Shown here: positions 9,751 to 19,360 of the stretch, piece after piece
Layout of the letters: the number at the start of each line of letters is the position of its first letter
Position numbering within the stretch: position 1 is the first letter of the stretch
Assembly (NCBI GenBank): GCA_900319245.1
Contig: ONNQ01000020.1
Span: forward strand, 21,765-74,134
Source: an uncultured Lachnospiraceae bacterium
GTDB taxonomy: Bacteria > Bacillota > Clostridia > Lachnospirales > Lachnospiraceae
Length of the DNA stretch: 52,370 bases
Direction of reading: 5' to 3'
The notes under the pieces: model-generated
Databases searched by the model: none
Told to the model about the DNA's origin: nothing
The model's input: only the letters and a program-made list of their open reading frames with translations
Program-made: the position numbers and the translations under genes

Positions 9751-11183
9751 TAGTATGCTCTGCCCCAATATACCATCTTGGTGGCAGGCTTGCCGCAGCA
9801 GACGCAAACGTCGCTCAGATGGTCCTGCTTGAAGGGGATGCAGCGGCTGGTGACAGAATAATCCTCTTTGATCTTCTCTTCGCACTCTCTGCTTCCGCAC
9901 CACATGGCCTTGACGAAGCCCTTGGTCTCCTCGAACAGGCTCTCGAAGGTCTCCTTGTCGGGTGCTTCGAAGGTGTGCTCCTCGAGGTGCTTCTTGGCTC
10001 TGTCGTACATATCCTGCTGAATCTGGGGCAGCAGCTCTGCAATCTTTGCAGGCAGCTCATCGATGCTGCACGCGATCTTTTCGCGGGTGTCGCGGCGCAC
10101 AACGACGCACTTGTTCTCGGCCAGATCTCTGGGACCGATCTCGACACGGAGCGGAATGCCTCTCATCTCCTGCTCAGCGAACTTGAATCCGGGGCTCTTG
10201 TCGGTCTCATCGACCTTGACGCGGAAGTTACTGAGCATATCCTTGATCTCTCTTGCCTTGTCCAGAACGCCGGCCTTCTTCTGCTGAATCGGAATGACCA
10301 TGACCTGGGTGGGCGCAATCTTGGGAGGCAGCACGAGACCGGAATTGTCGCCGTGTACCATGATCAGTGCGCCGATAATTCTGGTGGAAAGTCCCCAGGA
10401 TGTCTGGAACGCGTATTTGAGCTTGTTGTCTCTGTCCGTGAACTGGATGCCGTATGCCTTGGCAAAATCGTCGCCAAAATTGTGGCTGGTGCCGGACTGC
10501 AGGGCTCTGCCGTCGTGCATGAGCGCTTCGATGGTGTAGGTTGCGATCGCGCCTGCAAATTTCTCCTTGTCGGTCTTGCGGCCCTTGATGGTGGGAATCG
10601 CAAGGTCCTCTGCGCAGAAGTCCGCGTATACGTTCAGCATCAGCTCGGTTCTCTCAATTGCCTCTTCCATGGTGGCGTGGACCGTGTGTCCCTCCTGCCA
10701 CATGAACTCTCTGGAGCGAAGGAAAGGTCTGGTCTCCTTCTCCCAGCGGACAACGCTGCACCACTGGTTGTAGTTCTTGGGAAGGTCTCTGTAGGACTGG
10801 ACTTCATCCTTGTAGAAGTCACTGAAGAGGGTCTCGGACGTGGGACGCACGCAGATTCTCTCCTGCAGCTCTTCCTGGCCGCCGTGGGTGACCCACGCCA
10901 CCTCGGGTGCGAAGCCGTTGACCAGGTCGCTCTCTTTGCTCAGCAGGTTCTCGGGGATCATCATGGGAAGATAGACGTTCTCTACGCCGACTGCCTTGAA
11001 GCGGGCGTCGAGGTGCTTCTGGACTGCTTCCCACAGTGCATAACCCGCGGGTTTGTAGACCATAAATCCCTTGATGTTGGAATAGGCGATCAGGCCCGCT
11101 TTAATGCACACGTCTGTATACCATTGTGTGAAATCCTCATCCATGGATGTGATCTCTGCTACCAGTTTCTTCTGTTCTGCCAT
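9750..11183 (-). CDS. proS: Prolyl-tRNA synthetase, type 3 (archaeal/eukaryal-like)
   Basis: 477-aa class II aminoacyl-tRNA synthetase charging tRNA-Pro. Class II motifs are present, including the motif 2 region (FLRSREFMWQEGHT) and motif 3 (GLSTRIIGALIMVHGD), followed by the anticodon-binding domain and a C-terminal zinc-like domain with CGSRECEEKI and CVCCGKPA. The length and absence of the large editing insertion put it in the short type-3 group found in many Clostridia. GAGGAG lies 9 nt before the ATG. No T-box leader is visible in the 87-nt gap upstream. It overlaps cca by 1 nt. Confidence 0.95.
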   Translation of the reverse strand: MAEQKKLVAEITSMDEDFTQWYTDVCIKAGLIAYSNIKGFMVYKPAGYALWEAVQKHLDARFKAVGVENVYLPMMIPENLLSKESDLVNGFAPEVAWVTHGGQEELQERICVRPTSETLFSDFYKDEVQSYRDLPKNYNQWCSVVRWEKETRPFLRSREFMWQEGHTVHATMEEAIERTELMLNVYADFCAEDLAIPTIKGRKTDKEKFAGAIATYTIEALMHDGRALQSGTSHNFGDDFAKAYGIQFTDRDNKLKYAFQTSWGLSTRIIGALIMVHGDNSGLVLPPKIAPTQVMVIPIQQKKAGVLDKAREIKDMLSNFRVKVDETDKSPGFKFAEQEMRGIPLRVEIGPRDLAENKCVVVRRDTREKIACSIDELPAKIAELLPQIQQDMYDRAKKHLEEHTFEAPDKETFESLFEETKGFVKAMWCGSRECEEKIKEDYSVTSRCIPFKQDHLSDVCVCCGKPATKMVYWGRAY

Positions 11184-11270
11184 TTGATGCAGCTCCTCTC
11201 TCGTTGTTTTGATCTGTGATTTATATTTTGACCCGGCTTACTGCCGGCCCATCAGCCGCTGAACGGGGGA

Positions 11271-12974
11271 TCAGAAGCTGTCCGATGTCCCCTGTCTTCT
11301 CTCTCCGAGCTTTAGTCTGTTGATCGCGGAGAAGATCGCGCGCACGGAAGCTCTTGTGATGTTGGAGCTTACGCCGACGCCATAGGTGATCGTGCCGGAC
11401 TCGTTGTCCATCAGGTGGATGTACGCAGCCGCCTGGGAATCCGAACCGGACTTGAGTGCGTGCTCCTCGTAGTCAAGGATGCGCACGTTAAAGCCGTACT
11501 TGATGGAAAGTCCACGCAGCACAGCGTCCAGAGGACCGTTTCCGACTGCCTCGACCTTCTCCATCTCGCCGTGGTCCGTGAACATGAGACGGACCTTGGT
11601 ATCGAACTGGGCCTCGGCGTCGTTGCTCATATCCGTCACCTGCAGTTTTCTGAAGTGCAGGGGCTCGTTCTTGTACAGGTATTCCGAGCGGAATGCGTCC
11701 ATGATCTGCTCCGGCGGGACTTCGCCCTGTCTCTCGGAGATACTCTGGACCACGTCCGCGAACTCTCTGTGCATGCCCTTGGGAAGCTTGAAACCGTAGT
11801 AGGTGCTCATGACGAAGGCGACGCCGCCCTTGCCCGACTGGGAATTGATGCGGACGACAGGCTCGTACACTCTGCCGATGTCCGAGGGATCGATGGGCAG
11901 GTAGGGAACCTCCCAGATCTTGGAATTTCTCGTCTTCATGGCCTGGATGCCCTTGTTGATGGCGTCCTGATGGGAACCCGAAAAGGCGGTAAATACGAGC
12001 TTGCCCGCATAAGGGTGGCGTTCGTCGACGCCCATCTTGGTGCACCTTTCGCACACATCAATGATCTCGCTGATATCCTCAAGATTCAGTTCCGGATCGA
12101 TGCCCTGGGAGAACATGTTGTAAGCCACGGTCAAAACATCGACGTTACCGGTTCTCTCGCCGTTGCCAAGAAGGGTTCCTTCCACGCGCTGCGCGCCTGC
12201 CAGAAGGGCCAGCTCTGTCGCTGCGACGCCGCATCCCCTGTCATTGTGGGGGTGAACGCTGAGAATAATACTATCTCTGTCCTTGAAATGGCGGCTCATC
12301 CACTCGATCTGGTCGGCGTAGACGTTGGGCGTCGTCATTTCCACCGTGGAGGGAAGGTTAAAGATCATGGGCTCTTCCGGCGTGGGCTGCCATACGTCCT
12401 GCACAGCCGTGCAGATCTCGAGGGCAAAATCCAGCTCTGTGCCGGTGAAACTCTCGGGGGAATACTCAAAATAGATCTTTCCGGGGAACTTTTCCGCTCT
12501 CTCCTTGACCCACTTGGTGCCCTGGACGGCGATATCGATAATGGCCTGCTTGTCCTTGCCAAACACGACGTCTCTCTGCAGGGTCGACGTGGAGTTGTAA
12601 ATGTGCACGACGGCCTGCTTGCAGCCCTTTATGGATTCAAAGGTCTTCTCGATCTGCTCCTCTCTGCACTGGGACAGAACCTGCACGATGACGTCGTCCG
12701 GGATCATATTCTTGTCGATCAGTTCCCGGAGAAAATCGTACTCCAGCTGGCTTGCCGCCGGGAATCCGATCTCGATCTGCTTAAAGCCAAGCTTAACCAG
12801 CAGACGGAACATCTCCATCTTCTCACTGACCACCATGGGGTCGATCAGTGCCTGATTTCCATCGCGAAGATCAACGCTTACCCATGTGGGTGCCTTCTCG
12901 ATCTCCTTATTCGGCCACTCTCTCTCCGGATAATTCACCACAGGAGTTCTCTTGTATCTCTTGTAGCCACGCAT
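11271..12974 (-). CDS. leuA: 2-isopropylmalate synthase
   Basis: 567-aa enzyme of leucine synthesis joining acetyl-CoA and 2-oxoisovalerate. The TIM barrel shows DLRDGNQAL with the catalytic Arg and metal-binding Asp near the start, and HPHNDRGCG further on; the C-terminal ~150 residues are the LeuA dimer/leucine feedback domain. The length matches the long (type 2) LeuA group. The ATG at 12974 follows AAAGGGGA by 7 nt; an extension to 13004 is not supported. No other leucine genes are nearby, and no T-box or leader peptide is seen in the 58-nt gap after cdaR. Confidence 0.95.
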   Translation of the reverse strand: MRGYKRYKRTPVVNYPEREWPNKEIEKAPTWVSVDLRDGNQALIDPMVVSEKMEMFRLLVKLGFKQIEIGFPAASQLEYDFLRELIDKNMIPDDVIVQVLSQCREEQIEKTFESIKGCKQAVVHIYNSTSTLQRDVVFGKDKQAIIDIAVQGTKWVKERAEKFPGKIYFEYSPESFTGTELDFALEICTAVQDVWQPTPEEPMIFNLPSTVEMTTPNVYADQIEWMSRHFKDRDSIILSVHPHNDRGCGVAATELALLAGAQRVEGTLLGNGERTGNVDVLTVAYNMFSQGIDPELNLEDISEIIDVCERCTKMGVDERHPYAGKLVFTAFSGSHQDAINKGIQAMKTRNSKIWEVPYLPIDPSDIGRVYEPVVRINSQSGKGGVAFVMSTYYGFKLPKGMHREFADVVQSISERQGEVPPEQIMDAFRSEYLYKNEPLHFRKLQVTDMSNDAEAQFDTKVRLMFTDHGEMEKVEAVGNGPLDAVLRGLSIKYGFNVRILDYEEHALKSGSDSQAAAYIHLMDNESGTITYGVGVSSNITRASVRAIFSAINRLKLGERRQGTSDSF

Positions 12975-13032
12975 AAGTGTTCCCCTTTCTATATTTGGGA
13001 TCATGAGCCTGAAACGCAGGATCCACTATTTT

Positions 13033-14058
13033 CTATTCATCCTCGGTCGCGATGATCTCCACCGTCACCTTGACTGTTTCCGTCTCGCCTTCTGCCAGTT
13101 CAACGCCATCCACGATGTATTTTCTGAGGTCAAAGGTCTTGACCAGGTTGGCCGTTCTTCCGTTGACGTTCAGTTCCGAGGAGGGAATGTTGATCGCATC
13201 GATCGTCTCCAGTGTGGATTTCTTGCCGGCGATGGTGACCCTGCCCGGCTCCACGGAGGTCTCTCCGTTTAGTCTGAATCCGTCTCCGGGCACGCCGGAC
13301 ACGGCGATCTTGACGGGCACTTCCTTGAGCGCCAGTACTTCCACGCGCACCATGACCTTATCAATATTCAGCGTAAGGTTCTTGTCAATATCAATATCTC
13401 TTCCATCCTCGTCATAGAGGTGGATCTCTGCGTTGGTGGAAATGGATCTGTCCGAATCGGAGATATCGACAGATACGCCTGCACTCTTGACCTTTTCCAC
13501 TTCCGACACCGGTCCCGTCACGCGCACCTGGTTCTGATCCAGCGTGACCTGACCGATCTGATAGCCATTGGCCGCATTACCGGACACCGTAGTCTCTATA
13601 GGAAAGGTCGCCTTGGATTCATCCTCGACGCTCAGTGACACATGGCGGATGGATCCGCTGATATTGGTGATGGAATCGCTGTACTTGTTGGTGGACAGCA
13701 TAATCGGGACTGTATAATCCGGGTTCATGTCCTCCAGATCCGCCGTTGCAACGACATTGTCCGCCCCCAGTGCATCTACGATGGAGCGGGGTGCATTGAT
13801 CGTGACGACCGGGATGGTGTCGCTGTCGTTCAGGACAATGAATATTTTGCCCTCCGACTTGACAGCCTCTGTGTGCAGGAGTTTGACAGGCACGTTGCTG
13901 ACTGTCAGGACCGTCTCCGGATCCTGGTAGTTGGTCACGAACAGCCATAGAAATATGGCAACGATCAGAGAAACGATCTTGAGTCCCCAGTTATTAAAGA
14001 GTCTTTGGATCAGGCCCGTTATCTTTTTCTTTGCCCCTTCTAGAGAGAAGCCTTGCAT
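13033..14058 (-). CDS. cdaR: CdaR (YbbR-domain) regulator of diadenylate cyclase
   Basis: 341-aa membrane-anchored protein with one TM helix near residues 28-46 and about three extracytoplasmic YbbR beta domains. CdaR binds CdaA and modulates c-di-AMP production. The ATG has AGGAGG 6 nt upstream and lies inside the end of cdaA, a 65-nt overlap. In many Firmicutes glmM follows; here leuA does instead, so the usual cdaA-cdaR-glmM trio is broken. Confidence 0.92.
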   Translation of the reverse strand: MQGFSLEGAKKKITGLIQRLFNNWGLKIVSLIVAIFLWLFVTNYQDPETVLTVSNVPVKLLHTEAVKSEGKIFIVLNDSDTIPVVTINAPRSIVDALGADNVVATADLEDMNPDYTVPIMLSTNKYSDSITNISGSIRHVSLSVEDESKATFPIETTVSGNAANGYQIGQVTLDQNQVRVTGPVSEVEKVKSAGVSVDISDSDRSISTNAEIHLYDEDGRDIDIDKNLTLNIDKVMVRVEVLALKEVPVKIAVSGVPGDGFRLNGETSVEPGRVTIAGKKSTLETIDAINIPSSELNVNGRTANLVKTFDLRKYIVDGVELAEGETETVKVTVEIIATEDE

Positions 14059-14887
14059 GTTTCTCCTCCTGGATTTCCTTGTTCTGCACTGTTACGAGCA
14101 TTTCTCTTAGATACTCCTCACTGACGCCCTGGGTCAGGGATCCGCGATAAGCAAGGCTGATACCGCCTGTCTCCTCCGACACGATGATGGTCAGAGAATC
14201 CGTTACCTCGGATATACCGACGGCCGCCCTGTGTCTTGTGCCCAGATTCTTGTCCATACGGTTCTCGGACAGAGGCAGATAGCAGGTGGCGGCAACTACA
14301 CGGTTCTTGCGGATGATCACGGCGCCGTCATGTAAAGGCGTATTCTTTTCAAATATATTGATCAGAAGCTGGCTCGTCACCAGCGCGTCCATATCAATTC
14401 CTGTACGGGCATATTCATGGAGCGGCGTGGTCTGCTCGATCACGATCAGGGCTCCTGTGCGGACTCTGGACATCTGCATGGTCGCACGGATGATTTCCGT
14501 GATGGTCTGATCGGAGAAACGTCCCTCCGGCGTCCTCTGATTGTCCAAATTAAATAAAGAACTGAGGATGTTGGTCTGCCCCAGTTCTTCCATCGCACTG
14601 CGCAGCTCCGGCTGTAAGAGGATCACGATGGCCGTGACGGCCAGCCCCGTGACATGCTGCACGATCCACAGGATCGTACTCATGTTAAAGAGTGCGGCCA
14701 GCGCCACAAACGCGCCAACGACAAGTAGTCCCTTGAGCAGGGACCACGCACGGGTATTCTTGATCCACAGCAGAATATGATAGATCAGAAATGTGAGGAT
14801 CAGGATCTCCACAATATCTGTCCAGCGCAAATTCGGCATATTTATTTGGTTCAGATAGTTCTGAAGAATGGTTAAAAAACGCTGCAT
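13994..14887 (-). CDS. cdaA: Diadenylate cyclase CdaA
   Basis: 297-aa enzyme making c-di-AMP from two ATP at the membrane. Three TM helices occupy the first ~95 residues; the DAC domain then shows the catalytic DGA (187-189) and RHR (218-220) motifs. c-di-AMP controls potassium and osmolyte transport and wall homeostasis; the Trk genes at 40-43 kb are plausible targets (inference). The C-terminal tail overlaps cdaR. A GGAAG site precedes the ATG by 9 nt. Confidence 0.96.
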   Translation of the reverse strand: MQRFLTILQNYLNQINMPNLRWTDIVEILILTFLIYHILLWIKNTRAWSLLKGLLVVGAFVALAALFNMSTILWIVQHVTGLAVTAIVILLQPELRSAMEELGQTNILSSLFNLDNQRTPEGRFSDQTITEIIRATMQMSRVRTGALIVIEQTTPLHEYARTGIDMDALVTSQLLINIFEKNTPLHDGAVIIRKNRVVAATCYLPLSENRMDKNLGTRHRAAVGISEVTDSLTIIVSEETGGISLAYRGSLTQGVSEEYLREMLVTVQNKEIQEEKHARLLSRRGKEKDNGPDPKTL

Positions 14888-14947
14888 CTTCTATATCTTC
14901 CGTCCTGTCTGTAATGCCCTTTCCGCTTCGGCGGGCGCGCCGGTCTT

Positions 14948-15952
14948 TTATTCGTTCGACTCCGCGCTGCCGGCGGTCACCTTGCGGCTGACCTGCTCGC
15001 GAAAATCCGCCCCGCTGTTCTCGGAAGTGCTGATTGTCTTGACAATGCGAAGAGAATCCGAAACGGTAACCTTCGGAACCGCCTTCACATAATAATAGTA
15101 ATCGTCGTCTTCAAACTGGACATTCTCAATCCTTGTGTAGTCCACCATAAAGCAGAAGAACTCAACCAGCAGCTCTATGATCAAAGAGAGGAATACTCCC
15201 ATAAAGACCTTGGCCAGATCGATATTGGTATCGAACTGCATATCGCCGAACAGCAGCACGAACAGCTCCACGACGTTGCCGGCGATGATCGCGATCGTCC
15301 AGGAATGCGCCGTTTCGACACGGCGGATGAAATAGACGACGATTGCGGCTGTAGCAAAGGCCGCCGCTATGATCCACATAGCCTTATTCTGCATCAGCGC
15401 ATCGACGATGTTGCGGAAGTTGTCGACCGTTGCCGGGCCGATCTCGCTGTTGCCGAGCACCGCTTTGTTCTGCTCCACGTAGGACAGATACTTGGTAATG
15501 ACGACGCCAAATCCCACGCCGACAGCGCAGCCGGGTGCGAACAGAAGGCCCGCCACGACCGGAACCGCGTACTCCACGCGCGCCACAAAGGCCAGCGGCA
15601 GCAGAAGCAGCATCACGGTATCCTTGGGTGAAAAGCGGAAATACAGAAGCAGCATCAGCATGAAAATGACGCCTGCCACGATCATGGTCTCCAAAGAGAG
15701 TGTGTACAGGTGCGCCAGCACCAGAAGGACCATGATGCCCGCTGTGAAGTTCATGGGCAGCAGTGTGCAGACCAGCGCGATGATCACGCCTAGGAGCTTG
15801 TTGGTCAGTCCCGCGTTAAATCCAATGTGCTGATTGATGGTCAGGATCAGCAGGAACGCCACCGCGAACTTGAACGCAGGTGCGATGATGTACTCGTACT
15901 TGCCGTACGCTTCAATGATTTTCTTTCTTATTTCAAAAACGGTTGTCAGCAT
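14948..15952 (-). CDS. Polytopic membrane protein of unknown function
   Basis: 334-aa protein with about eight to ten hydrophobic helices through residue ~265, then a hydrophilic C-terminus containing an acidic, tyrosine-rich stretch (FEDDDYYYYVKAVPKV). No catalytic motif or transporter signature is recognised. It starts 20 nt inside the preceding small membrane gene and ends 60 nt before cdaA, so it likely shares a transcript with cdaA-cdaR and could act in the same envelope process; that is inference from position only. AAGGAAG precedes the ATG. Confidence 0.75.
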   Translation of the reverse strand: MLTTVFEIRKKIIEAYGKYEYIIAPAFKFAVAFLLILTINQHIGFNAGLTNKLLGVIIALVCTLLPMNFTAGIMVLLVLAHLYTLSLETMIVAGVIFMLMLLLYFRFSPKDTVMLLLLPLAFVARVEYAVPVVAGLLFAPGCAVGVGFGVVITKYLSYVEQNKAVLGNSEIGPATVDNFRNIVDALMQNKAMWIIAAAFATAAIVVYFIRRVETAHSWTIAIIAGNVVELFVLLFGDMQFDTNIDLAKVFMGVFLSLIIELLVEFFCFMVDYTRIENVQFEDDDYYYYVKAVPKVTVSDSLRIVKTISTSENSGADFREQVSRKVTAGSAESNE

Positions 15953-16346
15953 GTTTGTCTTCCTTTTCGTAGCTTTCTTTGAGGTGCTCCAGCCTTCTTC
16001 TGTACCGGTCGAGTCTTCCGCGCGTCGCGTTAAATCTCCATCGGTAGACGAAGAAGGAAACAGCCAGGAAAAATACCATAAAGGCCGCGTAGATCGTGAG
16101 GGCCGTCTCGATCAGTCCCCCGACCTGGTTCTCAAATACCTGGATCAGCAATGTGTCGTAGTGATAACAGCAGTATACGAACACAACTAAAAGGCAGGCT
16201 ATCGTACCACTTACGAAAGATCCTACCATATGCCCCACGATATAGTCATTTTTAAAGTAACCGTTCATCTTGTCGTCCGCAATGCCCTGTCCTTCCTCGT
16301 AAATGGCGAGTCTGGTCATGGTGCGGACCCTGTCCTTATTGATCAT
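15933..16346 (-). CDS. Small two-TM protein with C-terminal coiled coil, unknown
   Basis: 137-aa protein: a soluble ~45-residue start, hydrophobic segments at about 40-65 and 78-105, and a charged Arg/Glu/Lys-rich C-terminus likely to form a coiled coil. Its ATG overlaps the comF stop in ATGA, so translation is probably coupled, and its 3' end overlaps the next membrane gene. The reading that extends upstream to 16421 lies inside comF and is rejected. Function not recognised. Confidence 0.7.
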   Translation of the reverse strand: MINKDRVRTMTRLAIYEEGQGIADDKMNGYFKNDYIVGHMVGSFVSGTIACLLVVFVYCCYHYDTLLIQVFENQVGGLIETALTIYAAFMVFFLAVSFFVYRWRFNATRGRLDRYRRRLEHLKESYEKEDKHADNRF

Positions 16347-17074
16347 AAAGTGTTCTCTCCGATCGCGAGCGTCAAAAAATTGACCTCTTTCGCGCCTGCT
16401 TCCAGCAGGGCCCCACTGCATGCATCGATGGTTGCACCTGTGGTGTATATGTCATCTATGAGCATAATCGACTTTAATCTTACACCATTTCCATATACAT
16501 GGAAAGCTTTTTTCAAATTATTTTGGCGCTCTAAAGCGCTCATGCGTCGCATCGCTTTCGTGTCTTTGGTGCGCACAAGAAGGTCCTCCCGCACCGGAAT
16601 TTGCGCGCTTTCCGCGACTTTTCGGGCCAGAAGCGCCGCCTGGTTATAGCCCCTTTTGCGCATTCTGTCCGCTGAACAGGGCACCGGGATCAGCATGTCA
16701 GGCCGGTGTTCCGGCCCCAGTTCCTGCAGGAACCGGTCCAGCGTCCGGGCCATTTCCCGGCCGTAAAAGTCCGCGTATTCCCTTCGTCCGTCGTACTTGA
16801 AACGGTACAGGGAGCCCGAAACACTCCTGTACAGAAATGACGCGGCTCCCCTGTCATACAAATGCCGTATTTTCCTGCAGTCGGCGCAGTATTCCTCCTC
16901 CGGGCTGACCGGCTTTCCGCACTTGCAGCAAACACATTCGCCAACCGGATGCGGCACCTTTTCACATTCGCGGCAGATCAGCGCCCCGAAGGGCTTCACC
17001 GGCCTGTCACAGACCGGGCATCTCCTTGGAAAAAGAAGGTCCAGCACCGGCGTCGGTGACGCCATATATTTCAT
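16343..17074 (-). CDS. comF: ComF family protein (phosphoribosyltransferase-like)
   Basis: 243-aa protein with a Cys-rich N-terminus (C19, C22, C34, C37, C47, C50, C52, C63, C66) forming zinc-ribbon-like modules, then a PRTase fold with the PRPP-type motif MLIDDIYTTGAT. In Bacillus ComFC acts with the ComFA helicase in DNA uptake; many anaerobes keep comF without an obvious competence system. It overlaps the end of recD2 by 68 nt. No comFA is present in the window. Confidence 0.88.
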   Translation of the reverse strand: MKYMASPTPVLDLLFPRRCPVCDRPVKPFGALICRECEKVPHPVGECVCCKCGKPVSPEEEYCADCRKIRHLYDRGAASFLYRSVSGSLYRFKYDGRREYADFYGREMARTLDRFLQELGPEHRPDMLIPVPCSADRMRKRGYNQAALLARKVAESAQIPVREDLLVRTKDTKAMRRMSALERQNNLKKAFHVYGNGVRLKSIMLIDDIYTTGATIDACSGALLEAGAKEVNFLTLAIGENTL

Positions 17075-19331
17075 GGATTCTCTCCTTCAGACCTGTATAT
17101 CGTCTGTTCTCCCGCACATTGGCGACCATGTTGGCGACGGCCTGCCTGCTGCCCAGAATGACGACACAGTCCCTCGCGCGGGTCACCGCTGTGTAGAGAA
17201 GGTTTCTGTTAAAGAGTCCCGACGGGCCGCTCAGGAGCGGCAGGATGACCGCCGGATACTCCGACCCCTGGGACTTGTGGACCGTCACCGCGTAGGCCGG
17301 CTCCAGGTCGTCCAACTCCGAAAACGGATATTCCACCATCTTCTCTTCGTCAAAACATACCGTCACGATCTCCGCATCGGTATCAATCTCTGTGATCACG
17401 CCCGCGTCTCCGTTGAAGACGCCGGTTCCGCTGTCCACCTTGAGCCCGTAGTTGCCCCGGATCACCCACTCGATCTGATAATTGTTGCGGGTCTGCATGA
17501 CCTTGTCACCCTCCCGGAAGATGACGTCCTGCCTCTGCACCTCTCTCTTGCCCTTGGCGGGCGGATTGAGGACGCTCTGCAGCACCTCGTTGAGGCGGCT
17601 GACGCCGAGCGGCCCCTTGCGCATGGGCGTGAGGACCTGGATCTCTCCCGTCTCGCAGTGGAGATAGCCCGGCAGCCTGTCCCGCATCAGTTCCACGGTG
17701 TGCTTGTAGATCACGGGCGCGTTGTCCCTCTCCAGGAAGAAGAAATCCCGGCTCTTGTTGCCCATTTCCGGCACTTCCCCGTTCAGGATCCTATGCGCGT
17801 TCGTGACAATATCGCTCTCCAGCGCCTGCCGGAAGATCTTCCGGAGCATCACAGTCCTGAATACGCCCGATGCGATCAGGTCCTGCAGTACTCTGCCCGG
17901 TCCCACGCTCGGCAGCTGGTTGACGTCTCCCACCAGGATCAGTCTGGTGCCGGGCATAACGGCCTTTAAGAACGAACAGAACAGGTGCATATCCACCATA
18001 GACATCTCGTCGATGATGATGGCGTCGGCTTCCAGCGGATTGTCGGATCCTTTTTCAAAATAGGAAAAGGAGATGCCCGCATTCCTGTCGCTGTCATCGG
18101 CCGCGGCAAAGGCGTCCTCCGTGTCATCGCGCACCGCGCGCACGCCCAGAAGGCGATGGATGGTCATGGCCTCATAGCCCGTCGCCTCGGTCATTCGCTT
18201 GGCGGCCCGCCCTGTGGGCGCCGCCAGCAATACTTCCAGGTTCTCACTCCGCAAATAGCGGATGATGGTATTGATCGTCGTGGTCTTGCCCGTGCCGGGG
18301 CCGCCCGATACGATCAGGATCGCGTGCTCTGCCGCCATGAGAACGGCCTCCCTCTGCAGGGGATCCAGTTCCAAATTCTCCTCTTTTTCCAGTTCCTGCA
18401 GCACTTCCTCCGGGTCGCGGCCGCCCATGCGGACCGGCTCCGCCTCGATCTCGCGCAGCATGCGGGCGATCTGCTGCTCTTCCCGCCAAGCGGCGTTGGA
18501 GTAGACCTGGATCTCGTCGCCTTTTCGGCGTATTTTGACCCGTCTCTCCACGGCCAGATTGTCCATTTGGATCTCTAATAGTTCTTCCGGCACCTGGAGA
18601 AGCTGGGCCGCCCGCGCAAGCAGGACCTGCCTCGGCAGATAGCTGCTGCCCTCCGCCAGCGACGAGGACAGGGAGTATAGGATGCCGCTCCGAATGCGGA
18701 ACTCGGACTGGGAACTGATGCCGGCCTTCTCCGCGATCTCGTCCGCCGTGGCAAAGCCGATACCGGTAATGTCCTCTGCCAGCTGGTAAGGATTCTCCTT
18801 GAGCACCATGTACATGCGCTCGCCGTAAGTCTTCCAGATCTTGAGGGCCACACGATTGGTGACGCCGTACTGCTGCAGGAAGAGCATGGCGTCCCGCAGA
18901 TCCCGCTTTTCCGCCATAAACGCGGCGATCTCCCGGGCCTTGCGCTCGCTGATTCCCTTCACTTCCGCCAGCCGCTCGGGCTCCTCGTCCATGATCCGGA
19001 GAGTCTCATTGCCAAATTTCTTGACAATTCTGGCCGCCAGCGCCTGGCCGATGCCCTTGACCGCACCCGAAGACAGGTAGCGCAGCATGGCCTGGGCGTT
19101 CTCCGGTGGGATCACGCGGTAGGTGTCCACCTTGAACTGCTCGCCGTAGACGGCGTGCTGCACGACTTCGCCGGCCACGATGCAGCTCTCGCCCTCGCTG
19201 ATGGCAGGCGGAAAGCCGGTGCAGGTCAGGACGCCGTCCTCCCCGTGCACCTCAAATACGGTATATGTATTCTCTTCATTTCTGTAAATGATATGTTCTA
19301 CATATCCCTTGAATTCTTGCATGCTACTCAT
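17007..19331 (-). CDS. recD2: RecD2-type SF1 DNA helicase
   Basis: 774-aa 5'-3' helicase. N-terminal ~190 residues hold the RecD2 OB and helix-hairpin-helix regions; Walker A GGPGTGKT is at 343-350, DEMSMVD gives Walker B, and VHKSQGSEYPAVILPL is the conserved C-terminal motif V/VI region. RecD2 works without RecBC in Firmicutes, in replication-associated repair. It begins 29 nt after uvrA. The first ATG has GGAAG very close (2 nt), so a start at Met4 (19322) is also possible. Confidence 0.94.
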   Translation of the reverse strand: MSSMQEFKGYVEHIIYRNEENTYTVFEVHGEDGVLTCTGFPPAISEGESCIVAGEVVQHAVYGEQFKVDTYRVIPPENAQAMLRYLSSGAVKGIGQALAARIVKKFGNETLRIMDEEPERLAEVKGISERKAREIAAFMAEKRDLRDAMLFLQQYGVTNRVALKIWKTYGERMYMVLKENPYQLAEDITGIGFATADEIAEKAGISSQSEFRIRSGILYSLSSSLAEGSSYLPRQVLLARAAQLLQVPEELLEIQMDNLAVERRVKIRRKGDEIQVYSNAAWREEQQIARMLREIEAEPVRMGGRDPEEVLQELEKEENLELDPLQREAVLMAAEHAILIVSGGPGTGKTTTINTIIRYLRSENLEVLLAAPTGRAAKRMTEATGYEAMTIHRLLGVRAVRDDTEDAFAAADDSDRNAGISFSYFEKGSDNPLEADAIIIDEMSMVDMHLFCSFLKAVMPGTRLILVGDVNQLPSVGPGRVLQDLIASGVFRTVMLRKIFRQALESDIVTNAHRILNGEVPEMGNKSRDFFFLERDNAPVIYKHTVELMRDRLPGYLHCETGEIQVLTPMRKGPLGVSRLNEVLQSVLNPPAKGKREVQRQDVIFREGDKVMQTRNNYQIEWVIRGNYGLKVDSGTGVFNGDAGVITEIDTDAEIVTVCFDEEKMVEYPFSELDDLEPAYAVTVHKSQGSEYPAVILPLLSGPSGLFNRNLLYTAVTRARDCVVILGSRQAVANMVANVRENRRYTGLKERIHEIYGVTDAGAGPSFSKEMPGL

Positions 19332-19360
19332 TACTTCCGGGGCGCTCCATGCAGCGTCTG

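Noticed and set aside
12974-13033. T-box or leucine leader upstream of leuA (and of proS)
   Set aside because: Gaps of 58 and 87 nt are too short and lack the T-box sequence.
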